A DNA stretch of 46,745 bases from an uncultured Bacteriovoracaceae bacterium (GTDB lineage Bacteria > Bdellovibrionota > Bacteriovoracia > Bacteriovoracales > Bacteriovoracaceae), in NCBI GenBank assembly GCA_938017795.1, contig CALIJZ010000060.1, positions 1 through 46,745 of the forward strand, given 5' to 3'. Below are positions 16,733-25,936 of the stretch, piece after piece (the stretch's first letter is position 1; every line of letters starts with the position of its first letter). The notes under the pieces were generated by a model, which saw only the letters and a program-made list of their open reading frames with translations, ran no database searches and was not told the origin of the DNA. Both the position numbers and the translations under genes were made by a program.

Positions 16733-17230
16733 CTAAGCTGTAACGAATGAATCAGGGTGAGTCCACTCACCTTTTTCGTATCTAAAAATTTTTGTTTTAT
16801 CTACGATGATCTGACCAGCAGCATCTAGACTAACTTTATATCTCTCTAATGGTCTTGGTGCAGGTCCTTCAAAGTTAATGCCATTGGCATAATACCCAGA
16901 ACCGTGACAAGGACATTTAAATTTTCTCTCAGCAGGTAACCAAGTTGGAACACAACCAAGGTGAGTACAAATATTTGAAAGAGCAACGACGCGCCCTTCA
17001 TTTTTATACATCCAAACACCAAAAACATTTTTCCATCTCTCATCAACACCATCATCAAAATCAGAAGGAGCTCCTGCAACAAAATCCATCGCTGGTTCAA
17101 AGACAACATTTGGATATAAAAATCTAAAAACTAAACTTGCCATTCCACCAGCAGCAGCAGCAAATGTTATCCATCCAACAGATAAAAAACTAAAAAATTC
17201 TCTTCGATTTATTGTTGTTCTATTACTCAT
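16733..17230 (-). CDS. Rieske iron-sulfur protein of the bc complex
   Basis: The 165-residue protein moves electrons from quinol to the cytochrome c subunit through a 2Fe-2S cluster. NRREFFSF (8-15) followed by a hydrophobic helix is a Tat-type uncleaved signal anchor. The cluster ligands are C88 and H90 (CTHLGC) and C106 and H109 (CPCHGSGY), with C93 and C108 for the disulfide. The final GPAPRPL is the proline loop. It is first in the respiratory operon; a -10 box lies about 55 nt upstream and GAAGG serves as ribosome site. Confidence 0.95.
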   Translation of the reverse strand: MSNRTTINRREFFSFLSVGWITFAAAAGGMASLVFRFLYPNVVFEPAMDFVAGAPSDFDDGVDERWKNVFGVWMYKNEGRVVALSNICTHLGCVPTWLPAERKFKCPCHGSGYYANGINFEGPAPRPLERYKVSLDAAGQIIVDKTKIFRYEKGEWTHPDSFVTA

Positions 17231-17284
17231 GTTTTGATGTACCTTCGTACCCCTAATTATTCACAACTATCTTTGCAGTAAGTT

Positions 17285-17290
17285 ATTATA
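17285..17290 (-). promoter_or_regulatory. -10 box of the respiratory operon promoter
   Basis: The 118-nt gap before the Rieske gene holds a perfect TATAAT on the minus strand, giving a start near 17278 and a leader of about 48 nt. No good -35 box stands 16-18 bp upstream, so an activator may be needed. I found no FNR, sigma54 or other named site. Confidence 0.4.
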
Positions 17291-17348
17291 AGCAAAATCC
17301 TATAACACCTTGTTATTACTTGTAATGTATTAGAAAAAGTTAACACAC

Positions 17349-18194
17349 TTAGTTCAAACTTAGTAGCGCTTGTTTGGCCTTTGTTTTAACTTCTGCATTA
17401 GTTGTTTTTTTAATCAGGTTTTGTAGAAATTCAACGATATTTATTTTTGGATTTTTCGTACTCATGGCTTTCAATATATTCAGTTGTAAAGACTTTTGTT
17501 GAACAACGTCTAGGCCAACAACCTCAGTATTAAAGAGCGTGTTTAAATTATTTAAATTACTAAGTTTTCCAATACTTAAAAGTGCGGTTGTTGCATTAAA
17601 TTTAGTGATCGGATTGGCTGAGTTAGACAATTGCCTAAACTTATCTTCAAGATTAACTATTTTATGTTTAGACAGCATCAACAAAGTTGCTTGAATCAAT
17701 GGATCATCCTTAGAAGATAAATAATTATCTAGATAAGTATAATTTATTGAATTGTTACTATTCAAATTAGATAGACCTACAATAGTGCTATATTTCACAT
17801 TTTTATCAGTGGACTCTAAATATTTATTTAAAAAAACAATCGAGCGATCATCTTTTAAAGCTCCCATAGCTAGTACCACAAAGTTTCTAGTTCTTTCATC
17901 ATTAGTAGATTGATACACATCATCTAGTTCTTGAATAAGCCAAGCTATATCTTCTTTAGGAACCTGGTTACCGGCAATATATTTTGAAAGGTCATATGCT
18001 GCCACCCACCTATTTCCAAAAGTTTTGGACTGTAGATCTTGAACTAATCTTTTATAGCCAGTAGTTCCACCATCTAGCATTTTAGTAATTCCCCAGATAA
18101 TTAAAAATCCACCGAGTAAAATTGCTATAGGAACCATGAACCCAGAACTTGGGTTTGAAATTTCATCTTTAAGTGTTGTTTTCTTTTTAGCCAT
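17349..18194 (-). CDS. Membrane-anchored HEAT-repeat-like protein
   Basis: The 281-residue protein has a charged N-terminus, one membrane helix (about 18-40) and then a helical domain. That domain (about 50-281) shows repeated pairs of helices with patterns such as RNFVVLAMGALKDDRSIVFL and TKFNATTALLSIGKL, typical of HEAT or armadillo-like repeats, which usually bind other proteins. It lies directly upstream of the Rieske gene in the same direction and may be read through into it, so it could be a scaffold or assembly factor for the respiratory complexes. That link rests on position only. Confidence 0.65.
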   Translation of the reverse strand: MAKKKTTLKDEISNPSSGFMVPIAILLGGFLIIWGITKMLDGGTTGYKRLVQDLQSKTFGNRWVAAYDLSKYIAGNQVPKEDIAWLIQELDDVYQSTNDERTRNFVVLAMGALKDDRSIVFLNKYLESTDKNVKYSTIVGLSNLNSNNSINYTYLDNYLSSKDDPLIQATLLMLSKHKIVNLEDKFRQLSNSANPITKFNATTALLSIGKLSNLNNLNTLFNTEVVGLDVVQQKSLQLNILKAMSTKNPKINIVEFLQNLIKKTTNAEVKTKAKQALLSLN

Positions 18195-18207
18195 TGTTTT
18201 TTCTTAA

Positions 18208-18244
18208 TTGGATGCATTATGGTAGATTCTTATAACTCTGTCTA
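18208..18244. promoter_or_regulatory. Overlapping divergent sigma70 promoters
   Basis: Two face-to-face promoters share this 37-bp stretch. Rightward: TTGGAT (18208-18213), 17 bp, TATAAC (18231-18236), serving the gene at 18256. Leftward: TAGACA (18244-18239), 17 bp, CATAAT (18221-18216), serving the gene starting at 18194. Because their boxes interleave, RNA polymerase on one should block the other. Confidence 0.6.
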
Positions 18245-18255
18245 GAAACATAATT

Positions 18256-18807
18256 ATGGCGTTTTTATTACGATTTTTACTTCTTATTTCTTTTGCAAGC
18301 TTTGTTCTTGTTGCTGCAAATGCTCATGGATTTATTAGTCTTCAATACTCTCATATTGAAATAGCTATTCCTTCCGTCATGTTTCTAATTTTTTCTCAAG
18401 CTTTCATTATGTTTTACTTTATTGGTGTTGCAAGAATGGTGGAAAATATTCATGGAGTTTTAAATTCTGAAAGAGGAGATAAACTTTCTGAATTATTCGA
18501 TGATCCTCCAAAAAACTTAGAACCATATCTTAAAAAAGTGAATCGATTTATTTATCAAAGTAAATTATCTAAACGCCAAACTATTCCATGGACGGCTCTA
18601 ATTTTACTTCTTGGAATCATAGGATTTTTATTAGGTGGTGCTCACCATACTGGAGTAGCCAATAAAACAACCCACTCAGGCGTTGTTTATGGATTCTTAG
18701 TTGCTTATATAATTGGTTTTGTTCGACAATGGTTTTATCTTGGAAAAACTCATAAGTTATTGAGAGAAATCAAGGCCTTATTTATGATCCCAGATAATAC
18801 AATGTGA
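18256..18807 (+). CDS. Polytopic membrane protein of unknown function
   Basis: The 183-residue protein has four probable helices (about 4-24, 36-60, 112-132 and 143-166), with a soluble loop (about 65-108) between the second and third. Histidines cluster near helix ends (SHIE, GGAHHTG, THSG), which could bind haem or metal, though none forms a known motif. It is transcribed away from the respiratory operon through overlapping promoters. The leader is only about 13 nt and has no Shine-Dalgarno. No family is recognised. Confidence 0.6.
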   Translation: MAFLLRFLLLISFASFVLVAANAHGFISLQYSHIEIAIPSVMFLIFSQAFIMFYFIGVARMVENIHGVLNSERGDKLSELFDDPPKNLEPYLKKVNRFIYQSKLSKRQTIPWTALILLLGIIGFLLGGAHHTGVANKTTHSGVVYGFLVAYIIGFVRQWFYLGKTHKLLREIKALFMIPDNTM

Positions 18808-18814
18808 AAAGAAA

Positions 18815-18835
18815 GGGAGCTATAAATTAACTCCC
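18815..18835. terminator. Bidirectional terminator between convergent genes
   Basis: GGGAG and CTCCC form a stem across an 11-nt AT-rich loop between two converging genes. On the minus strand it is followed by TTTCTTTT; on the plus strand by TGTTTAGTTTT. It can therefore serve both the 18256-18807 gene and the 18846-19253 gene. Confidence 0.55.
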
Positions 18836-18845
18836 ATGTTTAGTT

Positions 18846-19253
18846 TTATAAATCTTCTCCAGTACAATTACTATCTTTAACCTTTATTCTTAATGCTTCT
18901 GAAAATATTTGTGAATACCTAACAGCATTTATATAAGATAAAATTTCGGATGAAGTTAAAGTAGTATGATATCTAAGATCTCTTTCAAAATCCTCAATAT
19001 CTTCAATGGCATATATTCCGCCTTCAGGTGCGACTCCTGCTTTTAACATCTCTCTAACGTGTAGATCGAAATGCTTCACTACAAGATCTGCATCAATATC
19101 TTTTAATCGATGATCGTATACCAACTCATGTCTTAAATTTCTTAGATCACAATTTCCAAGTAGTTTCGATTTTTTTAATGTAGATTTTTTAATTTTTTTA
19201 ATTCCTGAGAATGCAGAGGACGAGATCATAAGGGCAAGTAATAATAGTTTCAT
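18846..19253 (-). CDS. Small secreted protein of unknown function
   Basis: This 135-residue protein has a short signal peptide (about 1-17, ending SAFS) and a basic segment after it, then a mostly helical body with two cysteines (one in LGNCDLRN, one near the end in SNCTGEDL) that may form a disulfide. The start has AGGAG 6 nt upstream. It stands alone between convergent and divergent neighbours. The family is not recognised. Confidence 0.6.
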   Translation of the reverse strand: MKLLLLALMISSSAFSGIKKIKKSTLKKSKLLGNCDLRNLRHELVYDHRLKDIDADLVVKHFDLHVREMLKAGVAPEGGIYAIEDIEDFERDLRYHTTLTSSEILSYINAVRYSQIFSEALRIKVKDSNCTGEDL

Positions 19254-19359
19254 TTTTTCTCCTAATTGGTTGAGCGAAATACTTTGTCTTTATATTTGAG
19301 GCACAATATTAGATACGTAGTTGAATCATAAAAGTTTTTAAATATTTAATTTTCTTTAG

Positions 19360-19368
19360 TGTTATAAT
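19360..19368 (+). promoter_or_regulatory. Extended -10 promoter giving a leaderless transcript
   Basis: TGTTATAAT is a complete extended -10 element. It ends 7 nt before the ATG at 19376, so transcription should begin at the start codon, and there is no Shine-Dalgarno sequence. Confidence 0.5.
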
Positions 19369-19375
19369 TTTCTAG

Positions 19376-20845
19376 ATGAGATTGTTCACTATATTTATAT
19401 TTCCATTATTACTCAACGCACAAGATTTTGACTTTAATGCTTATACTACTATTAAGGAATTAAGATTTTTTGAGGACTTAAAAAAACTTGGAGGAGGAGA
19501 GCCTTATAAAAAATGTATGCAAGCCAATGATCCCAACAGCTCTATAAAAGAAAAAGATTTTGATAAATCTCAAGCCATTTCAGATTGTATTCTCCTGAGA
19601 CTTGGAAACGAATATGAAAAAAGTGATATTATTGATTTGTTTAAAAACCAATACAATATCGGATACTATGTTGGCCAAAACAAAGCCGATAATAATAAAG
19701 AATATCTATTAAAAGAAAATATTAAAAATATGATCACAAGGAATCTTCAAACTCAAGGTAAAGATTTTGCTGACTTATCTTCAGTTTCTCGAGTTGATCA
19801 GCTGAAAGTCTTTAAAGAGTTAGCGAAAAAAAATAGAGACTTATACTTTTCCGAATTTTGTTTGCTAAATAAAGACGCTAGCGATAAGACTCATGAGAAA
19901 AAAATCATCGAAGCCATGGCCGCTGTAGATGAATCTACTGAAAAAGCGTCTCTTCAAAAATGTAGAGATAAATTAAAAGCAGATGCATGTAATAAAAATA
20001 CGCTTTCAGCTTCTGGTACGTCTGCTTTTGATTCAAGGGCATGTCGATATAAAGAAATTATTAATAAATACTCTTCGGCTGTTTTAAAGGTAGATGAATC
20101 AATTAAGAAGTTGCAAGAAGCTGAAGGTGATCCAAAGCTAGTTATAAATGCACTTAAGAATCAAGTTGCAATAGATCACTCAAAGATTACTGAAATTGAT
20201 GGGAAAAATGATGAAATAGCTGCTCTTCTAGACGGAGGCAAAAAGGTAGGAGGAAAGGACTACTTTGATGGCCTAGTTGATGAACTCCAGAGCAATTGTG
20301 CGGGGAATACTCAATCAGATAATTGTAAAAAGCTTCTTACTACTGGAGATGTTGAACAGTATAATCAATTACAATTAAAAATCACTTTAGAAGCTGCTCT
20401 TAATAAAAAACAAATCGAAGATATTGTAAATAACAATGGCTCTGATAAAGAAATTGAAAAATTTGTTATTGAAAACAATTATTATACGGCCAAAGAGTTT
20501 GAAGCACTTAAGAAAAATAATAATCCAGCCGCAGTTAGCAAAATTATTCTTAAATATTTTGAAAATAGAAAAAACAGCCTGATAAAAGATTTAAATGATA
20601 AGTTTGCAAATCGAGTTACATCAGAAAACGAGTCTGATATTTCAAATATCACTGAATTTATAAAAAACAAAAAGAAAACTCTAACAAGTCTATTTGAATA
20701 TAATGAAATTACAAAAAAGTTCGTAAAAGATTTCAAGCCTAAAGGAAACGCAAATGTTATTATGAAAAATAACTCAAGAGCAGTTGGAAACTCGTCTCCG
20801 AATGTAGATCTTGATGATTTTTATATTGATATTTTTAGTAATTAA
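19376..20845 (+). CDS. Large secreted helical protein of unknown function
   Basis: The 489-residue protein starts with a signal peptide (about 1-16, ending LNAQ) and is then rich in Lys, Asp, Glu and Asn, with long predicted helices and no further membrane segment. About ten cysteines occur, several in pairs spaced 8-12 residues apart (KCRDKLKADAC, NCAGNTQSDNC), suggesting disulfides in the periplasm or outside the cell. Its last 11 bp overlap the convergent ppx/gppA gene. It seems to be made from a leaderless mRNA. The family is not recognised. Confidence 0.6.
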   Translation: MRLFTIFIFPLLLNAQDFDFNAYTTIKELRFFEDLKKLGGGEPYKKCMQANDPNSSIKEKDFDKSQAISDCILLRLGNEYEKSDIIDLFKNQYNIGYYVGQNKADNNKEYLLKENIKNMITRNLQTQGKDFADLSSVSRVDQLKVFKELAKKNRDLYFSEFCLLNKDASDKTHEKKIIEAMAAVDESTEKASLQKCRDKLKADACNKNTLSASGTSAFDSRACRYKEIINKYSSAVLKVDESIKKLQEAEGDPKLVINALKNQVAIDHSKITEIDGKNDEIAALLDGGKKVGGKDYFDGLVDELQSNCAGNTQSDNCKKLLTTGDVEQYNQLQLKITLEAALNKKQIEDIVNNNGSDKEIEKFVIENNYYTAKEFEALKKNNNPAAVSKIILKYFENRKNSLIKDLNDKFANRVTSENESDISNITEFIKNKKKTLTSLFEYNEITKKFVKDFKPKGNANVIMKNNSRAVGNSSPNVDLDDFYIDIFSN

Positions 20846-21713
20846 GGCCATTAATTGTGCCAAAGCAAACACCTCTAGTAGAAACCTCAATTTTCTTAGC
20901 ATTAATCTCATCCATGGCCCTTAGAATTATTTCAATACCTTCTTTGATGACTTTACTTCTTTTTCCCAGGTGTGGATATTTTGATAAAATTTCGACAGAG
21001 TTAAGGTTTTTTATTTCACCATATATACTTATAACTTCATCTTTGCTTATTTCTTGATTATTTATTTCACTTTCTACAAATTTATCTAGTTTTTTTATCA
21101 TCATGCAAAGTGCTGTCATTGTACCGGCAACACCTATGACTTTTGAAGTTTGAAAAGAGCTAAAATCAAAAGAGCTAAAAACCTCTTTTAACTTCTCTTG
21201 ATCTGTTGTTTCATTTTTCCAATTTAAGAGTCTGACTGAGCCAACCGGAAGACTAATACTATTTATTGATTCAGGTGAGCTAGACTTTTTTATAAATTCA
21301 GTTGAAGCTCCTCCAATATCCAGACATATAAATGATTTTCTTTCTTTATCAAAGCATACACCTTGAGCTGAATAATAAGCTTCTTTATCAGAATCAATGA
21401 TTTCAACTTTTAAGCCAACTTCTCTTAATACTTTTTGATAAAATTCTTTTCCATTACGAGCTACTCTTGAAGCTTCCGTTGCAGTAGCAACAATCTGACC
21501 TTCATTAATATTGAAGGACTTTGCCTTAGTGCAAATTTCTTTTAATGCTTCCATTGTTTCTTGCATTGGCACTTTAGAAAAGATTTGGTTCTTATCTAAG
21601 TCCAAACCCAGGGAAGTTACAAATTGACCTCTTTCTATAATTTCATTATTTCCAACAATTAAATACACGACGGTATTAGAGCCGATATCAATAGAAGCTT
21701 TATATTTTTTCAA
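20835..21713 (-). CDS. Exopolyphosphatase / pppGpp phosphatase family protein
   Basis: This 292-residue cytoplasmic protein belongs to the Ppx/GppA group of the ASKHA fold, which hydrolyses polyphosphate or the alarmone pppGpp. The first phosphate loop is IDIGSNTVVYLIVG (8-21), the second is LDIGGASTEF, and VGVAGTMTALC-like VIGVAGTMTAL follows. At under 300 residues it is the short, single-module form, without the C-terminal HD-like domain of E. coli Ppx. Which substrate it uses cannot be told. The start is TTG with AAGGAG 9 nt upstream, and it overlaps the upstream gene by 14 nt. Confidence 0.88.
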   Translation of the reverse strand: MKKYKASIDIGSNTVVYLIVGNNEIIERGQFVTSLGLDLDKNQIFSKVPMQETMEALKEICTKAKSFNINEGQIVATATEASRVARNGKEFYQKVLREVGLKVEIIDSDKEAYYSAQGVCFDKERKSFICLDIGGASTEFIKKSSSPESINSISLPVGSVRLLNWKNETTDQEKLKEVFSSFDFSSFQTSKVIGVAGTMTALCMMIKKLDKFVESEINNQEISKDEVISIYGEIKNLNSVEILSKYPHLGKRSKVIKEGIEIILRAMDEINAKKIEVSTRGVCFGTINGLNY

Positions 21714-23082
21714 ATCTCTCTACTCCTTGCGATTCAATCAATTTATATTTTTCAATCTCATCTCCATTAGTAAATTCAATGCTTATATTATCTTGATTAT
21801 TTAAAACTTTAAGTTCTTGAAAACCAATCAATTTCTCACTAATCCTTATTTCACCTTCTTGGATATGAAGTTCTTCTAACTCTGAAAGACTAACCTTTTG
21901 AAGCATTCCTTTTTCTACATAAGTTTTCAAAAACTCATTTGTACTTTGTGATAAATCTTTTCTTGGATTCATTATGTTTTCTCTAGTAGTAAAAAAAACT
22001 TCTCTTTTGATATACTCTTCATCGTCAAAATTATTTTTATAGAACTTAATTTTTTTAGATTCAGATCCGAGATTCCATCTCACCAACTCCCCAAAACTAT
22101 CAATGCTTGCTTTAAAGCAACTATTTTCAAAACTCACTTTAGGAACAATCTTTTTTTCAGTTAAGAAATATTTAGTCTCTCCAGTCAATGAAATAGACTT
22201 TTCCTTACAATCGCTAAATTCATCTGCTAATTGCTTATCAAGTAAAATGTCTTTATTCATATCCATATTGAAATCAAATAAACTTAACTCATAATTTCTA
22301 AGATTAAACTTGAATTCACCACCCCATACGTTTGACTTCCCTTGTGCTTTAAACAAACCTTTACCTTCCTCTAGAGAAGGATCAATTTTTAGTTTTAAAT
22401 TATTTAAAAATAAAAACTTCTCTTTAAAGCCAATAAAACTTAAGGTCCCATCTACTGAAGGTTTATTTCTAAAGAAATTTAGAATATTTATTTCTCCATT
22501 AAGTCTAATAAAGGACTCGTCTTTTAGCTTAAAAACGATTTCACCCGCTGTGTAGTTTTTCTGGTTTATATTTCTTAAATAGATTTTTCTAAAGAAATAT
22601 GTGTTTTCAGTGTCCTCAAATACAAGGGAAATATTCTCTGCATTCAAACCAACTTCGTTGTTTTTTAAAATTTTATGAACTTTTAATTCTGAAAAAGCAG
22701 TTCTGTTTTCAAAGATTTGGTAAAATGCTCGAGCAGACTTGAAACGTACAATTACATCTTTTGCAAAGAGCTTTGCTCTTCTACCACCCAAAACAGCTGA
22801 TAGTGCGAAGCTTGTTCTCAAACTCTTTACTTCTATAATATAATTTTGAAGAGTGATTATTTTAAAATCATTTATCTGATAATTTATTCGGTTTGATAAA
22901 AAATAGTTAGAGCTCTTAAAACTAAAAGTTGAACCTGGGAAATTTTGCGTTATATAATACTTTATTCTTTTTTCAATACTTTTTTTATCAATACTAATAT
23001 AAACAGAGACATAAAGTAGACCAATTAGAAATATAACTATGAATGCAATAGGCAGAGGTTTTAAAGTAAACTTAGATTTCAT
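21700..23082 (-). CDS. Single-span periplasmic protein, possibly AsmA-like
   Basis: The 460-residue protein has one membrane helix at the N-terminus (about 10-30) and a large periplasmic part with repeated amphipathic beta-strand patterns, as in the AsmA/YhdP group of proteins that help lipids reach the outer membrane. I see no signature strong enough to assign that family. Its ATG overlaps the gatB stop as ATGA, and its 3' end overlaps ppx/gppA by 14 nt, so it is fixed in this operon though its neighbours are housekeeping enzymes. Confidence 0.55.
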   Translation of the reverse strand: MKSKFTLKPLPIAFIVIFLIGLLYVSVYISIDKKSIEKRIKYYITQNFPGSTFSFKSSNYFLSNRINYQINDFKIITLQNYIIEVKSLRTSFALSAVLGGRRAKLFAKDVIVRFKSARAFYQIFENRTAFSELKVHKILKNNEVGLNAENISLVFEDTENTYFFRKIYLRNINQKNYTAGEIVFKLKDESFIRLNGEINILNFFRNKPSVDGTLSFIGFKEKFLFLNNLKLKIDPSLEEGKGLFKAQGKSNVWGGEFKFNLRNYELSLFDFNMDMNKDILLDKQLADEFSDCKEKSISLTGETKYFLTEKKIVPKVSFENSCFKASIDSFGELVRWNLGSESKKIKFYKNNFDDEEYIKREVFFTTRENIMNPRKDLSQSTNEFLKTYVEKGMLQKVSLSELEELHIQEGEIRISEKLIGFQELKVLNNQDNISIEFTNGDEIEKYKLIESQGVERFEKI

Positions 23083-24518
23083 AAATCCAGAAGTTTAGTA
23101 ACGAGATCACTGGTAATTTTTGGGTTTGCCTTTCCTTGGGTTTTCTTCATAACCTGACCAACAAAAAATCCCATTACTCTATCCCTTCCAGATTTAAGCT
23201 CTTCTACTTCTTTAGGGTGAGCTTTAATGATTTCTTTTACAATTTCTTCAATTTCAGAAGAATCACTATTTTGCTCTAGACCTTTTTCTTTAACGATCGC
23301 ACTTGGATAATTACCAGTATCATAAACTTCAACAAAGATTTCTTTGGCTATTTTTCCAGAAATTTTTCCTGACTCTATGAGCTCGACCAATTCTACTAAG
23401 TGCTTTGGTGTTAGCTTAATCGTTTCTACATCAGCTTTAGCTTCGTTTACTAATTTTAAGAGTTCAACCATTACCCAGTTTGATATTTTTTTATAAGCAT
23501 TACCTGAATGAAGAGAACAAGCTTCTTCAAAGTAATTTGCAAGTTTCTTTTCTGAACAAATCACCTCCGCATCGTATTTAGGGATTTTGAAATCCTTTAC
23601 GAATCTATTAACTTTATCAGTTGGTAATTCTGGGAGATTATCTTTTAATTTTCTTATATTTTCTTCAGTGACACTCAACGCTAGCAGGTCAGGTTCTGGT
23701 ATATATCTATAATCATCTGCATCAGACTTTGTTCTAAGAACTCTAGTGGCCCCAGTATCTACATCAAATAAAAGAGTTTGTTGTAAAACTTCTTCTCCTT
23801 TATCAAGAAGTTGAGCTTGTCGAGACTGTTCGTGAGCAATTGCTCTTTCAACACTTCTAAAACTATTTAAATTCTTTACCTCAGTTCTCGTTCCAAATGT
23901 ATTGGACCCTTTGGGCATAAGAGAAAGATTAACATCACATCTCATATTTCCATCTTGAAGGTTTCCTTTAGAAACATCTAAGTATACTAGAATTGATTGT
24001 ATCTTTTTTAAAAAGTTTGTAACTTCTTTAGCTGTCTTGAAATCTGGCATTGTGACAATTTCAACCAAAGGAGTTCCTGCTCTATTTAAGTTTACTAAAG
24101 AATAATCATTATAATGAGTAGATTTCCCCGTATCTTCTTCTAATTGAATTCTCTCGATTCTTATTTTTTTTGTGACACCGTTTTCATCTATAAGATCCAG
24201 TGATCCATCTTTACAAATTGGAGTGTGAAATTGAGTAATTTGATAACCCTTGGGAAGATCAGGATAGAAATAATTCTTTCTATCATAAAAAGATGTTTTA
24301 TTAATATTGCAATCTGTTGCTAACCCTAGCATCAAAGCATATTCAACAGCTTGTTTATTTACGACTGGTAAAGTTCCAGGTTGAGCTGAACAAACTTCAC
24401 AAACATAATGATTTTCAAAGCCATTGATTTTTAATTCACAATTACACCACGCTTTTGTTTTTGTATTTAATTGTGCGTGTATTTCAATTCCTATAACTGT
24501 TTCGTACTTATTACTCAC
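23079..24518 (-). CDS. gatB: Asp-tRNA(Asn)/Glu-tRNA(Gln) amidotransferase subunit B
   Basis: GatB (479 residues) binds the mischarged tRNA, phosphorylates its Asp or Glu side chain and lets ammonia from GatA complete the amide. Family marks are EIHAQLNTKTKAWC, the zinc-site cysteines (C29/C31 region and CEVCSAQPG), PKGYQITQF, and the C-terminal YqeY-like tail domain (MGFFVGQVMKKTQGKANP). The start is GTG overlapping the gatA stop as GTGA, with GAGG upstream. With gatA and gatC beside it, the complex is complete. Confidence 0.97.
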   Translation of the reverse strand: MSNKYETVIGIEIHAQLNTKTKAWCNCELKINGFENHYVCEVCSAQPGTLPVVNKQAVEYALMLGLATDCNINKTSFYDRKNYFYPDLPKGYQITQFHTPICKDGSLDLIDENGVTKKIRIERIQLEEDTGKSTHYNDYSLVNLNRAGTPLVEIVTMPDFKTAKEVTNFLKKIQSILVYLDVSKGNLQDGNMRCDVNLSLMPKGSNTFGTRTEVKNLNSFRSVERAIAHEQSRQAQLLDKGEEVLQQTLLFDVDTGATRVLRTKSDADDYRYIPEPDLLALSVTEENIRKLKDNLPELPTDKVNRFVKDFKIPKYDAEVICSEKKLANYFEEACSLHSGNAYKKISNWVMVELLKLVNEAKADVETIKLTPKHLVELVELIESGKISGKIAKEIFVEVYDTGNYPSAIVKEKGLEQNSDSSEIEEIVKEIIKAHPKEVEELKSGRDRVMGFFVGQVMKKTQGKANPKITSDLVTKLLDL

Positions 24519-25936
24519 TTTAAAACCTCAAACACTTTATGACCGTCTAAAATGAGCTCTTCATCTTTAAAAGAATTACCAATTAATTGAAACCCTGTTG
24601 GTAATGAATTTAAAGAAGACTTGCCATATGGAATCGCCATAGAAGGAAGTCCGGCAAGGTTTACTGGGATAGTATATAAATCATTCATATACATTTGAAG
24701 AGGCGTCAAAATTTCATCTTTTCTAAATGCAGTCGTCGCACATACTGGCGAATAAACATAATCACATTCCTTGAAAGCCTTTTGGAAATCATCATAAATT
24801 AATTTTCGTACTTTACAGGCGTGTGAATAATATTCATCACTATATCCAGAAGATAAGCAAAAGGTACCGAGTAAAACTCTTCTCTTAACTTCTTCATGGA
24901 ATCCAATTGATCTTGAAAGAGCATAACTATCTTCTAAGTCTTTTCCATTTTTTGAAGAATATCCAAAGTGAACTCCATCAAAACGAGCGAGGTTAGATGA
25001 AGCTTCGCTTGTAGCAATAACATAATAAACTGCCACAGAATATTTCAAATGAGGTAGAGAGATGTCTTTAAACTTTACTCCCTTTTTTTCTAATTCTTTT
25101 ATTGATTGATTTAAACTATCTCGAACATCTTCTCGACATCCTTCAATCATTGATCGATCTATTCCGATCGTCATCTTAAGGTCTTTATCAGTATTATTTA
25201 ATATTTTAGATGCTGAATTCATGGCCCCTATTGGAGCTTGTGTTGAATCTTTTTCATCATTTTTTGTGATTGAATCCATGATCATCGCAATATCGAGTGG
25301 AGTTTTTGCAAAAGGAGATGCTTGATCCAAGCTAGAGGCGTATGCTATTTGGCCGTATCTAGAAACTCTCCCATATGTAGGTTTATAACCAACAAGCCCA
25401 CAAAAATTCGCTGGTAATCTTACAGAACCACCTGTATCAGTTCCCATGCTAAAAAGACTTGATCCTTCTAAGACAGATACTGCAGAAGCTCCGGATGAGC
25501 CTCCAGGTAGATAGTCATTATTAATTGGTAGGTTTACTGGTCCAAATGGTGTGTTTTCATTACTTGAGCCCATTCCAAATTCATCACATCCTACTTTTCC
25601 AATTAGAACTGCTCCTGCATCTTGTAAATTATCAGAAGTTGTTCCTTCATAAGGTGGAATATAGTTATAAAGCATCTTAGAGCCTGCAGTAGTTCTTATA
25701 TTCTTAGTGATAAATAAATCTTTTAAACTAAAAGGAATCCCATCTAAATGGTTATTGATTCCTTTCTCGTCAATTTTCTTAGCTTTTTCTAGAGCAAAAT
25801 CTTCAGTCAATGTAATGAAAGTATTATTTTTGTTTTCTTTGGCTACTTTAATATGCTCTACACATAACTCTTTAGCTGAAATTTTTTTATTTTTTAATGC
25901 TAAATGAGCATCATATATATTTTTAAATTCACTCAT
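24515..25936 (-). CDS. gatA: Asp-tRNA(Asn)/Glu-tRNA(Gln) amidotransferase subunit A
   Basis: GatA (473 residues) is the glutaminase that frees ammonia for GatB. It is an amidase-signature enzyme. The Ser-cisSer-Lys triad is visible: the Lys in IPFSLKDLF (about residue 74), the cis-Ser in GTDTGGSVRLPA and the nucleophile Ser a few residues on, within the GGSSGASA and TGGSV stretches. Its start overlaps the gatC stop as TAATG. Presence of the complex implies that Asn-tRNA, Gln-tRNA or both are made indirectly. Confidence 0.97.
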   Translation of the reverse strand: MSEFKNIYDAHLALKNKKISAKELCVEHIKVAKENKNNTFITLTEDFALEKAKKIDEKGINNHLDGIPFSLKDLFITKNIRTTAGSKMLYNYIPPYEGTTSDNLQDAGAVLIGKVGCDEFGMGSSNENTPFGPVNLPINNDYLPGGSSGASAVSVLEGSSLFSMGTDTGGSVRLPANFCGLVGYKPTYGRVSRYGQIAYASSLDQASPFAKTPLDIAMIMDSITKNDEKDSTQAPIGAMNSASKILNNTDKDLKMTIGIDRSMIEGCREDVRDSLNQSIKELEKKGVKFKDISLPHLKYSVAVYYVIATSEASSNLARFDGVHFGYSSKNGKDLEDSYALSRSIGFHEEVKRRVLLGTFCLSSGYSDEYYSHACKVRKLIYDDFQKAFKECDYVYSPVCATTAFRKDEILTPLQMYMNDLYTIPVNLAGLPSMAIPYGKSSLNSLPTGFQLIGNSFKDEELILDGHKVFEVLK

